From assembly GCF_000698595.1 (NCBI RefSeq), contig NZ_JFHC01000034.1:1-64000 (forward strand): a stretch of 64,000 nt of DNA, written 5' to 3'. The first letter of the stretch is position 1. The number at the start of each line of letters is the position of its first letter. The position numbers and the translations under genes are program-made. The notes under the pieces were generated by a model that saw only the letters and a list, made by a program, of their open reading frames with translations, did no database searches and was not told the DNA's origin. Origin of the DNA: Caballeronia glathei (lineage in GTDB: Bacteria > Pseudomonadota > Gammaproteobacteria > Burkholderiales > Burkholderiaceae). This document shows positions 51,154 to 60,016 of the stretch, in pieces.

Positions 51154-52401
51154 TCACTGCGCGCCCGCCTGTTCCAGCGCCGCCTTCACCGCTTCCACGC
51201 GGGCGTCGTGGACCGCATCCCTGATCTTCGCCGGCTCGCTCGCGTAACGCTCCGCCACCGCGCCCGCGTCGACGGCACGCGCCGCCACCAGCGCCTCGCG
51301 CAGCCGCTCGGCCTGCGGATAGGGCTGCTGCGACATCCCGAGCCGCCCGCGCGCGTCGGCAACGCACGCCTGCAGCGCCTCCGCGAAGCGCGCCGGCTTG
51401 CGCAGCGCATCGCAGCGCTCGAACAGGCGCACCAGCGCCGCGGGCCCCATTTCCATCACGCGATGAATGTTGCCGTGCTCCCGCGCGACGAGCAGCGCGA
51501 GATCACGGCTTTCGTTCGGCACGCGCAGCCGCTCGCACAGCGGCCGGAGCAGATCGACGCTGCGGCCTTCGTGGCCGATGTGGCGCGGCAGGATGTCGTC
51601 CGGGGTCGTCGCCTTGCCCAGGTCGTGCGTGAGCGCGGCAAAGCGCACCGGCAGCGCGAATCCCTGTGACGCGGCGTAATCGAGCACCATCATCACGTGC
51701 ACGCCGGTGTCGACTTCCGGGTGATAGTCGGCGCGCTGGGGCACGCCCCAGAGTGCATCGATTTCCGGCAGCACCCGTGCGAGCGCGCCGCAGTCGCGCA
51801 GCACGCCGAACATGCGCGACGGCGTCGCCTCCATCAGCCCGCGCGACACTTCCTGCCAGACGCGCTCGGGCACGAGCGCATCGACCTCGCCGGCTTCGAC
51901 CATTTTCGTCATCAGCGCGCGCGTCTCGTCCGCGACGCGGAAGTCCGCGAAGCGCGCGGCGAAACGCGCGATCCGCAGGATGCGCACCGGGTCCTCGACG
52001 AACGCTGCTCCCACGTGCCGGAACAGGCGCTTTTCGAGATCGGCGCGGCCGTCGAACGGATCGATCACCGGGCCGGTAAGCGCGCCGTCGGGGCTGACGG
52101 CGCGCGCCATCGCATTGATGGTGAGATCGCGGCGAGCGAGGTCCTCTTCCAGCGTTACGTCTGGGGAATAGTAGAACTGGAAGCCGTGATAGCCCGCCGC
52201 CGTCTTGCGTTCCGTGCGGGCGAGCGCGTATTCCTCGTGCGTCTGCGGATGCAGGAACACCGGAAAGTCCTTGCCGACCGGCCGGTAGCCCTGCGCCGCC
52301 ATCTGCTCGGGCGTCGCGCCGACCACGACGTAGTCGCGGTCCGTCACCGGCACGCCGAGCAGTTCATCGCGGATCGCGCCGCCTACGGCGTAGATGTTCA
52401 T
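51154..52401 (-). CDS. cca: CCA tRNA nucleotidyltransferase (multifunctional CCA protein)
   Basis: The product is 415 residues. The catalytic nucleotidyltransferase head reads YAVGGAIRDELLGVPVTDRD, with DYVVVG. ARTERKTAAGYHGFQF and the RRDLTINAMA motif follow, and the HD domain is LTHDLGKATTPDDILP. It adds or repairs the CCA end of tRNAs. Its start overlaps the GST stop by ATGA, so the genes are coupled. Confidence 0.96.
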   Translation of the reverse strand: MNIYAVGGAIRDELLGVPVTDRDYVVVGATPEQMAAQGYRPVGKDFPVFLHPQTHEEYALARTERKTAAGYHGFQFYYSPDVTLEEDLARRDLTINAMARAVSPDGALTGPVIDPFDGRADLEKRLFRHVGAAFVEDPVRILRIARFAARFADFRVADETRALMTKMVEAGEVDALVPERVWQEVSRGLMEATPSRMFGVLRDCGALARVLPEIDALWGVPQRADYHPEVDTGVHVMMVLDYAASQGFALPVRFAALTHDLGKATTPDDILPRHIGHEGRSVDLLRPLCERLRVPNESRDLALLVAREHGNIHRVMEMGPAALVRLFERCDALRKPARFAEALQACVADARGRLGMSQQPYPQAERLREALVAARAVDAGAVAERYASEPAKIRDAVHDARVEAVKAALEQAGAQ

Positions 52402-53015
52402 CGCTCGCGGGCCGCGCCTTCGATCCAGGCGGCGACCGCCGGCAGCGCGGTCAGGCGCTTCACGTAGGCGCGCGCCTCGTCGCCGAGCGGCGGCGCGTAG
52501 GAATTGAAGCGCATCACGACGGGCGCGAACATCGCGTCGGCGATCGAGAATTCGCCGAACAGGAACGGCCCGCCGTGCGCGGCGAGGCACTCGCGCCAGA
52601 TCTCGTCGATCCGCGCGACGTTTTCCAGCGCCTCCGGCGACGCGCCCGAGCCCGGCGCGATCGTGCGGATGTCCATCGGCATGTCGCGGCGCATGTCGGC
52701 GAAACCGCCGTGCATCTCCGCACTGATGCTGCGCGCCCGCGCGCGCGCCGCGGCGTCGCGCGGCCACATCGCGAGCTGCGGGAAGCACTCGGCAAGCGTT
52801 TCGATGATCGCGAGCGATTCCCAGACCGCCTCGCCCGAATCGGTGATGAGGCACGGCACCTTGCACGACGGCGAATACCGGCGGATTGTCTCCTTCGTGT
52901 CGGGCTGGCCGAGACGGATCAGCACTTCCTCGAAGGGAATGTCGAAGTGCCGGAGCACGAGCCACGGCCGCATCGACCAGGACGACGAGTTCTTGTCACC
53001 GATAACGAGTTTCAT
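52398..53015 (-). CDS. Glutathione S-transferase family protein
   Basis: The product has 205 residues. The N-terminal thioredoxin fold shows KLVIGDKNSSSWSMRPWLVL and YSPSCKVPCLI, with the Ser of SSSWS in the zeta-like active-site position. The all-alpha C-domain includes GPFLFGEFSIADAMFAPVV. The substrate is unknown. It is operonic with cca. A GTG two codons upstream (53021) is an alternative start. Confidence 0.9.
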   Translation of the reverse strand: MKLVIGDKNSSSWSMRPWLVLRHFDIPFEEVLIRLGQPDTKETIRRYSPSCKVPCLITDSGEAVWESLAIIETLAECFPQLAMWPRDAAARARARSISAEMHGGFADMRRDMPMDIRTIAPGSGASPEALENVARIDEIWRECLAAHGGPFLFGEFSIADAMFAPVVMRFNSYAPPLGDEARAYVKRLTALPAVAAWIEGAARER

Positions 53016-53036
53016 AGGCACGCTGTGTAGAAGGGA

Positions 53037-53993
53037 CTAGCGATGAGCCGTCGCGCGAAACGCGTTGAAGCGCGAACGCGACGACAGACCGGTGAGATAG
53101 AGCGGCGCGATGGCCTCGATGCTCGCCGGCTCGTCGATGCCGAGTTCCGGCGAAAGCGGGCCGCTCGCGATGCTCGGCGTTTTCATCGAATCGAGATTGT
53201 CGCGCGACATCATCGGCTCGCCGGGCGCCATTTCGAGCGTCATCGCCTGGAGACGGCCGAGGCTGTCGGGCAGCTTGATGATCTTCGAATGCTTGCCGAT
53301 CGCCGCGCCGGCAAAGCGCACGAGTTCCGCGAGCGTGTAGACCTTCGGCCCGGCGAGTTCGTAGACACGGCCGCTCGCGGCATCGAGATCGAGCACGTTG
53401 ACGATCGCCTTGGCGACGTCGCCGACGAACACCGGCTGGAACTGGGCGTCGGCGCATGCGAGCGGGATGACCGGAAACATGCGCTCGAGAAACGCGAACT
53501 GGTTCAGCAGATTGTCCTCGGGGCCGAACACGACGGAACTGCGGAAAATCGTGGTGGCGAGCGCGGAGTCGCGAATCACCTTTTCGCCGTCGCCGCGAGA
53601 GCGCAGATACATGCTCGGACCCTGCGGATCGGCGCCGATCGCGCTCATGTGCAGAAGCCGCCGCACGCCCTTCGACTCGCACGCCGCGACGATCTTCCTC
53701 GGCAGCTCGACATGCGCTTTCGCGAACTCGGGGCCGTACGGGTCGCCGCGCCGCCCCTGCAGGATGCCGACGAGATTGATGACCGCGTCCGCTTCCGCCA
53801 CGAAGGCGGCGAGTTGCGACGGATCATGCACGTCGGCCTCGATCACGTCGATGGGAAGCAGGGTGAGATGCGCGGCATTGGCGCGGCGCCGCGTCGCGAC
53901 GCGCACGTTCTTGCCGAGTTCGACGAGCGCGTTCACGAGATGACCGCCGATGAAGCCCGAACCGCCGATCAGCGCTACTTTCTGATGTCGCAT
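53037..53993 (-). CDS. Complex I NDUFA9-like NAD(P)-binding protein
   Basis: The 318-residue atypical SDR contains VALIGGSGFIGGHLVNALVE and DAVINLVGILQG. LLHMSAIGADPQGPSMYLRS and FRSSVVFGPEDNLLNQFAFL follow, as in NDUFA9-like NAD(P)H-binding proteins. The physiological role in bacteria is unclear. It is followed within 21 bases by the GST/cca operon on the same strand. Confidence 0.88.
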   Translation of the reverse strand: MRHQKVALIGGSGFIGGHLVNALVELGKNVRVATRRRANAAHLTLLPIDVIEADVHDPSQLAAFVAEADAVINLVGILQGRRGDPYGPEFAKAHVELPRKIVAACESKGVRRLLHMSAIGADPQGPSMYLRSRGDGEKVIRDSALATTIFRSSVVFGPEDNLLNQFAFLERMFPVIPLACADAQFQPVFVGDVAKAIVNVLDLDAASGRVYELAGPKVYTLAELVRFAGAAIGKHSKIIKLPDSLGRLQAMTLEMAPGEPMMSRDNLDSMKTPSIASGPLSPELGIDEPASIEAIAPLYLTGLSSRSRFNAFRATAHR

Positions 53994-54092
53994 ATACGCC
54001 TCTGTGGTGGCGGCTGCGGGACCTCGGTCGGCGCTGCCGCGGGTCGTTCCGTATGACGGAGTGACAACGCGCGGCCTCGCGTGAAACGCGGA

Positions 54093-56060
54093 TTACGGCG
54101 CGATGTAGCCGAGGCGCGCCTTCAGCGATTGCGGACGGCCTTCGAACAGCGCCGCGTAGTAGACGGTGTTCGACAACACGTTCTTCACGTAGTCGCGGGT
54201 TTCCGTGAACGGGATCGTCTCAGCAAAAACCGCGCCTTCCACCGGTGCGTTGAGATCCTGGCGCCACTTGTTCGGCCGCCCGGGACCGGCGTTGTAGCCG
54301 GCCGTGGCGAGCACCGCCGAGTTGTCGAATTGATTGTAGATCATCGACAGGTAGTTCGTTCCGAGCAGGATGTTCGTGTTGATGTCGTTCATCTGCGCGC
54401 GCGAAATCGGCCCCAGGCCGATCTTTTTCGCCACGAGCTGGGCCGTGCCCGGCATCAATTGCATCAGCCCGCCCGCGCCGACTTCCGAACGCGCGTTGAT
54501 GATGAACCGCGACTCCTGGCGGATCAGCCCGTACGCCCATTCGACGTCGAGGCCGGTGTTCTGCGCGTCGCGTTCGACGATATCGCGAAACGGCGACAGA
54601 TAGCGCAGCGAGAAATCGTGCTCGGTCTTCGTGCGGTCGGCGGTGTTGACCGTGCGGTCGAACAGCTCGATGCGATGCGCGTACTGCGCGGCCGCGATCA
54701 GCTGACGGTCGTTCATGAACCGCAGCGGCCAGTTCCATTCGCGATTGCCTTCGAGGCGCAGGTTCATCGCGTAGAACCGCTGCGAGAGCGCGAAGCCCGG
54801 CACCGACTGCATCTGGTTGATCTCGGCGTCGGAAACGGTCGTGCGCGGCGGGATCGTGATCTTCTGCCCGAGTTCCTCGGAAGCCAGTTGGCCGTAGAAG
54901 TTGAACTGCTCGGCGATGCTCTGGAATTCCTGCGCGGCCGTGGCGGTGTCGCCGGCCTGCTTGAGCGCGCGGCCGTGCCAGTAGACCCACGCGGGCTGCG
55001 CGCGCAGCGCGGGCGGCATCTGCTCGATCGACCAGCGCACCATGTTCCAGTCGCCCGCGAGCAGCGCGCTGCGCGTGCGCCATTCGTAAGCGGGATTCGA
55101 CAGCGGCGCATTCACCGACAGCCGGTACCAGTCCGACGCGCCCGGCATCCGCTTCAAGGCCGCCTGATAGCCGATCGTGCCCCAGCCGATCGCGCGCTCC
55201 GGCACGGTCAGGCTCGGCGCAACCGAGCTGAACGTGGCCGCGGCCATCGCCGGATCGTTGCGCGCCATGCGCGTGATCGCGAGCAGCGTGAGCTGGTGCG
55301 CCGGCGTGTTCGGCATCACGCCGCGCGCGAGATAGAGCGGCGGCGTGCTGGTGGCGTTGTCGAAGAGCGTCTGGTCCGGACGTTCGGCCCCGAGCGCGTC
55401 GACGATCTTCGCGCCCGTGTTCGTGTAGTTCTGCTCGTAGGCAAGGCGAATCTGCTGCCAGACGTCGTCGCTCGAGAACTGTTGCGAGCGGGCAAGCGCG
55501 CCGATCAGGTCGACACAGCCGTCGCCGTACCATTTCGGATCGACGAGCAGCGCGCGCGCCGCGTCCGCGACGTTCTCGCCGCGCGCGAGCCGCGCTTCGA
55601 GCGCGTAGCATTTCACCTGCGTGTCGTCATTGAGCACGAAACGTGAATACTGCTGCTCGAAGTTGCGCCAGTCGTGACGTCCGCCCAGCACGACGAGATA
55701 GTCGTTGCGCAGACGGTCGGCGATCGCCTGGCCGTCGTAGCGCTGCAGGAAGGACAGCACCGGTTCGTCGGGCGCGTCGATGCGCGCGTGGCCCTGCGAG
55801 TCGAAGAGTTGCGGCTTGATCGTGAAGTACTCGACGTAACCCGGCGCCGGATAATCGGGGATCTGTGCGGCGAGTTGCGCGGCACGCCCTGCATCGTTCG
55901 AGCGCGCGGCTTCGCGCAGCTGGATGAAAATGCGGTCGTCGGATGAAGGGATGAAGTCGGCGTCGGGGCGAACTGCGGAAGCGGTGCTGCAAGCGACGAG
56001 CGTGACCGCGGCGAGCACTGAACCGACCGCGAGATATACTCGATTTAGGCGTTTTGACAT
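54093..56060 (-). CDS. slt: Soluble lytic murein transglycosylase (Slt family)
   Basis: The 655-residue protein has a lipoprotein-type signal (AVTLVACSTASA) and a long alpha-superhelical stretch. The C-terminal SLT domain has catalytic Glu516 in YGLIRQESRFIINARSEVGA, followed by GGLMQLMPGTAQLVAKK, NILLGTNYLSMI and ATAGYNAGPGRPNKWR. It cleaves peptidoglycan with anhydro-sugar formation. The ATG at 56060 gives the signal peptide. An upstream in-frame extension runs through the opposite gene and is rejected. Confidence 0.95.
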   Translation of the reverse strand: MSKRLNRVYLAVGSVLAAVTLVACSTASAVRPDADFIPSSDDRIFIQLREAARSNDAGRAAQLAAQIPDYPAPGYVEYFTIKPQLFDSQGHARIDAPDEPVLSFLQRYDGQAIADRLRNDYLVVLGGRHDWRNFEQQYSRFVLNDDTQVKCYALEARLARGENVADAARALLVDPKWYGDGCVDLIGALARSQQFSSDDVWQQIRLAYEQNYTNTGAKIVDALGAERPDQTLFDNATSTPPLYLARGVMPNTPAHQLTLLAITRMARNDPAMAAATFSSVAPSLTVPERAIGWGTIGYQAALKRMPGASDWYRLSVNAPLSNPAYEWRTRSALLAGDWNMVRWSIEQMPPALRAQPAWVYWHGRALKQAGDTATAAQEFQSIAEQFNFYGQLASEELGQKITIPPRTTVSDAEINQMQSVPGFALSQRFYAMNLRLEGNREWNWPLRFMNDRQLIAAAQYAHRIELFDRTVNTADRTKTEHDFSLRYLSPFRDIVERDAQNTGLDVEWAYGLIRQESRFIINARSEVGAGGLMQLMPGTAQLVAKKIGLGPISRAQMNDINTNILLGTNYLSMIYNQFDNSAVLATAGYNAGPGRPNKWRQDLNAPVEGAVFAETIPFTETRDYVKNVLSNTVYYAALFEGRPQSLKARLGYIAP

Positions 56061-56080
56061 CGTTATTTCTGGAGCGCGAA

Positions 56081-56674
56081 TTGGTCCAAAGCATAGCACG
56101 CAACCCTTGCCCCGAACCGAAAAGCGCGCTGCGCGCAACACTGCTCGCGAGCCGCGAAGCACAAGGCGGCGAGGCCGATCAGGCGGCGCGAAACGAAGCG
56201 CTCGCGCGCCGGCTGATGGAGGCTGTCGCGAGGCATCGCGTCTCGTGCATCGGCTTCTACTGGCCGGTCGCGGGCGAGTTCGACGCGCGCGGCGTGATCG
56301 CGGTCTGGCTCGCGCAGGATCGCGCGCGCACGGCGGCGCTGCCGGTGGTGGTCGAGCGCCATGCGCCGATGGCCTTTCACGCGTGGCAAGAAGACGCGCC
56401 GATGAAATACGGCCGCTACAAAATTCCGGTGCCGCAGGAGGAGCGCGTCGTGGTGCCTGATCTGCTCGTGATTCCGTGTGTGGGTTTCGACGAGGCGCGC
56501 TATCGCCTCGGATATGGCGGCGGCTACTACGACCGCACGCTCGCCGCATGGCCCGCTGCGAACAGGCCGGCGACGATCGGCGTCGCGTTCGAGTCGGGCA
56601 GATGCGACGCCCTGCCGCATGAGAACCACGACATGCCGCTCGACGCGGTCGTCACGGAGTCAGCCATTTATTGA
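56081..56674 (+). CDS. fau: 5-formyltetrahydrofolate cyclo-ligase
   Basis: The product has 197 residues from TTG 56081, chosen because GGAG lies exactly 6 bases before it. A start at 56054 would overlap the slt start region. The ATP/Mg motif is CVGFDEARYRLGYGGGYYDR. The upstream FYWPVAGEFDARG and KYGRYKIPVP segments fit the family. It recycles 5-formyl-THF. It is divergent from slt with 20 bases between start codons. Confidence 0.93.
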   Translation: MVQSIARNPCPEPKSALRATLLASREAQGGEADQAARNEALARRLMEAVARHRVSCIGFYWPVAGEFDARGVIAVWLAQDRARTAALPVVVERHAPMAFHAWQEDAPMKYGRYKIPVPQEERVVVPDLLVIPCVGFDEARYRLGYGGGYYDRTLAAWPAANRPATIGVAFESGRCDALPHENHDMPLDAVVTESAIY

Positions 56675-56703
56675 AGCATGCGCTTCGGGCAAAGCGCGCT
56701 GCA

Positions 56704-57216
56704 TCAGAGCGACGCCGCCGCGCGCGCCGCGGTGTCGTACAGGCCCGATGCGTTGCGCATCAGTTGCGCCGCATCGCCGATCTGCTCGTTGGTGAGGCCG
56801 CTCTCGCGCAAGGTGGTGATGAGACAGCTCTCCCGCACGTCGCGATATTTGCCGCACAGCTCGCGCCCCGCGGGCGTCGCGGAGAAAAACACTTCCTTGC
56901 CGGTTTTCTCACTCTTCACATAGCCTCTAGCAACGAGCTTCTTCAGTGCATAGGTTGCGACGTGCGTGTCCTCGATGTTCAGCACGAAGCAAATGTCGGC
57001 GAGCTTTTTCTTGCGGTCGCGGTGATTCACGTGATGGAGCAGCGAAACCTCGACGGCGGTCATGTCCTTCGCGCCCGCCGCCGACATGCAGCGCACCATC
57101 CAGCGGTTGAACGCGTTGCTCGCCATGATGAGTCCGTACTCCAGTTCGGAAAGTTCGGCACTCGATTCGGAGACGAGATGCTCGGAGGAAACGATCTTCG
57201 TGGGGTGGCGCGGCAT
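56704..57216 (-). CDS. MarR-type winged-helix regulator
   Basis: The product is 170 residues. The winged helix lies in TAVEVSLLHHVNHRDRKKKL, continuing ADICFVLNIEDTHVATYALK. A wing follows (KTGKEVFFSATPAGRELCGK). It is divergent from the pxp operon with a 183-base gap carrying a palindromic candidate operator, so it probably regulates 5-oxoproline use. That is inferred from position. Confidence 0.85.
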   Translation of the reverse strand: MPRHPTKIVSSEHLVSESSAELSELEYGLIMASNAFNRWMVRCMSAAGAKDMTAVEVSLLHHVNHRDRKKKLADICFVLNIEDTHVATYALKKLVARGYVKSEKTGKEVFFSATPAGRELCGKYRDVRESCLITTLRESGLTNEQIGDAAQLMRNASGLYDTAARAAASL

Positions 57217-57315
57217 GGTTTTCGACCAGTATTCAGTGCGTTGGAGTGTAGCGTATCGGCCTCATCGCGAGCCCCTTTCGACGCATTTCGGCGCGCCGAG
57301 AGGAAACGCGAATAG

Positions 57316-57349
57316 ATAATTTGTCGATAAATTATTGATAATGTACATT
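57316..57349. promoter_or_regulatory. Candidate MarR operator and pxpB promoter
   Basis: ATAATTT at 57316-57322 is perfectly inverted by AAATTAT at 57329-57335 with a 6-base spacer. GATAA repeats at 57315, 57326 and 57337 have an exact 11-base period. A possible promoter pairs TTGTCG (57321-57326) with TACATT (57344-57349) at 17-base spacing, so the dyad overlaps the -35 element. This is a good binding site for the divergent MarR protein. Confidence 0.55.
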
Positions 57350-57399
57350 CCCCGTGGATATCCGGCACCACCGGATGTCCCGCTCACCCGAAAAGACGC

Positions 57400-58053
57400 A
57401 TGACACGACCAAGAATTCATCCGCTCGGCGATACCGCCCTCGTTTGCGAGGCTCCGCCACCCGCCACGCTCGACTGCCAGCGCCGCATGTGGGCGCTCGC
57501 CGACAGCGCGCGGCTGTGGCCGCACGTCGTCGAGGTCGTGCCGGGCATGAACAACCTCACGATCGTGTTCGATCCGCTCGCCGCCGACTACGAGAGCCTC
57601 GCGCAGCAGCTCGACGCCGGGTGGGATACCGTCGCCGTCGCGGACGCGTCCAGCGCGGAAATCGAGATTCCCGTGCGCTATGGCGGCGCCGACGGCCCGG
57701 ACCTCGCCGCGCTCGCGAAGCACGTGGGGCTGTCGGTCGACGAGGTGGTGAAGCGGCATACGGAGCCGCAATACGTCGTGTTCTTCCTCGGCTTTCAGCC
57801 GGGGTTCGCGTACATGGGCGGCCTCGACAAGACGCTCTGCATGCCGCGCCGCGCCGAGCCGCGGCTCGAGGTGCCGGCCGGCTCGGTCGGGATCGGCGGC
57901 GAGCAGACCGGCATTTATCCGGCGGTGTCGCCCGGCGGCTGGCAACTGCTCGGCCGCACGGAACTCAAGCTTTTCGACCCCACCCGCAATCCGCCGACGC
58001 TCATGCAGCCCGGCGACCGCGTGCGCTTCACGGCGCTGGAGGTGCGGGCATGA
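57400..58053 (+). CDS. pxpB: 5-oxoprolinase subunit PxpB
   Basis: The product has 217 residues of the KipI family. It contains RIHPLGDTALVCEAPPPATL and the catalytic-core segment VVFFLGFQPGFAYMGGLDKT. EVPAGSVGIGGEQTGIYPAV and SPGGWQLLGRTELKLFDP follow. With PxpA and PxpC it opens 5-oxoproline (pyroglutamate) to glutamate using ATP. The stop overlaps the pxpC start by ATGA. Confidence 0.95.
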   Translation: MTRPRIHPLGDTALVCEAPPPATLDCQRRMWALADSARLWPHVVEVVPGMNNLTIVFDPLAADYESLAQQLDAGWDTVAVADASSAEIEIPVRYGGADGPDLAALAKHVGLSVDEVVKRHTEPQYVVFFLGFQPGFAYMGGLDKTLCMPRRAEPRLEVPAGSVGIGGEQTGIYPAVSPGGWQLLGRTELKLFDPTRNPPTLMQPGDRVRFTALEVRA

Positions 58054-59081
58054 TCGACGTCATTCGCGCAGGCGTGCTCACCTCCGTCCAGGACCTCGGG
58101 CGCCACGGCTACCGCCATCTCGGCGTGAGCTCGGGCGGCGCGCTCGATGCCCTGTCGCTCGAGATCGGCAACCGCATCGTCGGCAACCGGCCGGACGCGG
58201 CGGGTATCGAAGTGACCTTCGGGCCGACCGTGCTGCGCTTCAAGCACGCCACGCGCGTCGCGATCACCGGCACCGATTTCGGCGCGACGCTCGGCGACGA
58301 GCCGGTCTATTCGTGGTGGAGCGTGCCGGTGCAGGCGGGCCAGGAACTCACATTGCGCGCGGCGAAGCGCGGCATGCGCGGCTACGTGTGCGTGGCGGGC
58401 GGCATCGACGTCCTGCCGATGCTCGGCTCGCGCAGCACCGACCTCGGCGCGTGCTTCGGCGGACTGGGCGGCCGGGCGCTGCGCGACGGCGACCGGCTGC
58501 CGGTCGGCGTGCCGCAGCCGCATAAGGGCATTGCATTTTCGCCGGCGGAGCCCGCGTTCGGCGTGAAGGCGCCGGCGTGGTGCAAGTTCGTGCTCGTCGA
58601 CGAACCGTTGCGGCGCGGCCGGCATGCGCCGGGCGTCGCGTGGTCGATTCCGGTTCGCGTGCTGCGCGGCCCGGAGTACGACAATTTCACCGACGAAGCC
58701 CAGGCGCAGTTCTGGAACGAGGAATGGACGATCACGCCGAACAGCAACCGGATGGGCTTCCGGCTTGCCGGGACGGCGCTCGAGCGCAGGAGCAAAATCG
58801 ACCTGCTGTCGCACGCGGTGCTGCCGGGTACGATCCAGGTGCCGCCGAACGGCCAGCCGATCGTGCTGATGGGCGACGCCCAGACCACGGGCGGCTATCC
58901 CAAAATCGGCGCGGTGATCAAGGCGGACCTCTGGAAGCTCGCGCAGGCGCGGCTGATGAGCGGCGTGCGCTTCATCGAGACGTCGGTGGAAGAAGCGCGC
59001 TTCGCGCTCGCCGAGGAACGCATGTACGTGAAACAGGTGGAAGCTGCCATCGCGATGCACGAGGAGCGATGCGCACGATGA
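58050..59081 (+). CDS. pxpC: 5-oxoprolinase subunit PxpC
   Basis: The 343-residue protein belongs to the KipA/urea-amidolyase-like family. It shows VIRAGVLTSVQDLGRHGYRH and LEVTF-like GIEVTFGPTVLRFKHATRVA. GYVCVAGGIDVLPMLGSRST and NGQPIVLMGDAQTTGGYPKI follow. It forms the B-C heteromer of 5-oxoprolinase. Four-base overlaps at its start suggest translational coupling with pxpB. Confidence 0.95.
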   Translation: MIDVIRAGVLTSVQDLGRHGYRHLGVSSGGALDALSLEIGNRIVGNRPDAAGIEVTFGPTVLRFKHATRVAITGTDFGATLGDEPVYSWWSVPVQAGQELTLRAAKRGMRGYVCVAGGIDVLPMLGSRSTDLGACFGGLGGRALRDGDRLPVGVPQPHKGIAFSPAEPAFGVKAPAWCKFVLVDEPLRRGRHAPGVAWSIPVRVLRGPEYDNFTDEAQAQFWNEEWTITPNSNRMGFRLAGTALERRSKIDLLSHAVLPGTIQVPPNGQPIVLMGDAQTTGGYPKIGAVIKADLWKLAQARLMSGVRFIETSVEEARFALAEERMYVKQVEAAIAMHEERCAR

Positions 59082-59113
59082 CCGGAATCTGCGAAATGGA
59101 CTACGTGAAAGTC

Positions 59114-59860
59114 ATGGAAATCGATCTGAACGCCGACCTGGGCGAAGGCTGCGGCTCCGACGAAGCCCTGCTCGATCTCGTCAGCTCGGCCAACATCGCG
59201 TGCGGCTGGCACGCCGGCGGAGCGGCTGCGATGCGTGATTGCGTGCGCTGGGCGGTCGCGCGGGGCGTGTCGATCGGCGCGCATCCGAGCTTCAACGATC
59301 CCGAAAACTTCGGCCGCAAGGAGATGGACCTGCCCGCCTCCGAGATCTACGCCGGCGTGCTGTACCAGCTGGGCGCGCTGTCGGCGATCGCGCAGGCCGA
59401 AGGCGGGCGCATCGCGCACGTGAAGCCGCACGGCGCGCTCTACAACCAGGCCGCGCGCAACCCGGAAATCGCCGACGCGATCGTCTCGGCCGTGCACGAC
59501 TTCGATCCGTCGCTGCTGATCTTCGGGCTCGCGAACAGCGGGCTCGTGGAGTCGGCGCGGCGCGCGGGCATTGTCGCGATCGAGGAAGTGTTCGCCGACC
59601 GCGGCTACCGCGCCGACGGCTCGCTCGTGCCACGCAAGGAGCCGGGCGCCCTGCTCGACGACGAGAACGTCGTCCTCGTGCGCACGCTCGCGATGGTGCG
59701 CGAGCAGCGCGTGCAGGCGGTGAGCGGCGAATGGGTGCCGCTCAATGCGCAGACCATCTGCCTGCACGGCGACGGCGCGCACGCGCTCGCCTTCGCGCGG
59801 CGCATCCGCCAGGCGCTGGAGGCGGCGGGCATCGAAGTCCGCGCGGCTCACGCCCACTGA
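59114..59860 (+). CDS. pxpA: 5-oxoprolinase subunit PxpA (LamB/YcsF family)
   Basis: The 248-residue protein begins MEIDLNADLGEGCGSDEALL, then SSANIACGWHAGGAAAMRDC, the metal-binding YcsF core. HVKPHGALYNQAARNPEIAD and EEVFADRGYRADGSLVPRKE follow. It is the third subunit of 5-oxoprolinase. The family-conserved start is the ATG at 59114. An in-frame ATG at 59078 overlaps the pxpC stop (ATGA) and could be used instead, adding 12 residues. Confidence 0.95.
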   Translation: MEIDLNADLGEGCGSDEALLDLVSSANIACGWHAGGAAAMRDCVRWAVARGVSIGAHPSFNDPENFGRKEMDLPASEIYAGVLYQLGALSAIAQAEGGRIAHVKPHGALYNQAARNPEIADAIVSAVHDFDPSLLIFGLANSGLVESARRAGIVAIEEVFADRGYRADGSLVPRKEPGALLDDENVVLVRTLAMVREQRVQAVSGEWVPLNAQTICLHGDGAHALAFARRIRQALEAAGIEVRAAHAH

Positions 59861-59883
59861 ATCACGCAGCACCGAGCACCGAG

Positions 59884-59910
59884 CGCCCCGCGCAACCCGC
59901 GGGGCGTTTT
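59884..59910 (+). terminator. Terminator after pxpA
   Basis: CGCCCCGCG at 59884-59892 pairs perfectly with CGCGGGGCG at 59898-59906. TTTT follows. It lies between pxpA and the transporter pair and could lower the transporter dose relative to the enzyme. Confidence 0.8.
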
Positions 59911-60016
59911 AGCAAGCGGCCGCAGAGCCGCTTATTGCAAAGCGATGCGGCCCCCTATGCCGCATCGGGAACGCGTCCCGCATCAGGGACATGACGTCGA
60001 ACCGTTTGGAGATCTC

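Noticed and set aside
54081..55646. 521-codon plus-strand frame opposite slt
   Set aside because: Antisense shadow; slt has a signal peptide and complete catalytic motifs on the minus strand.
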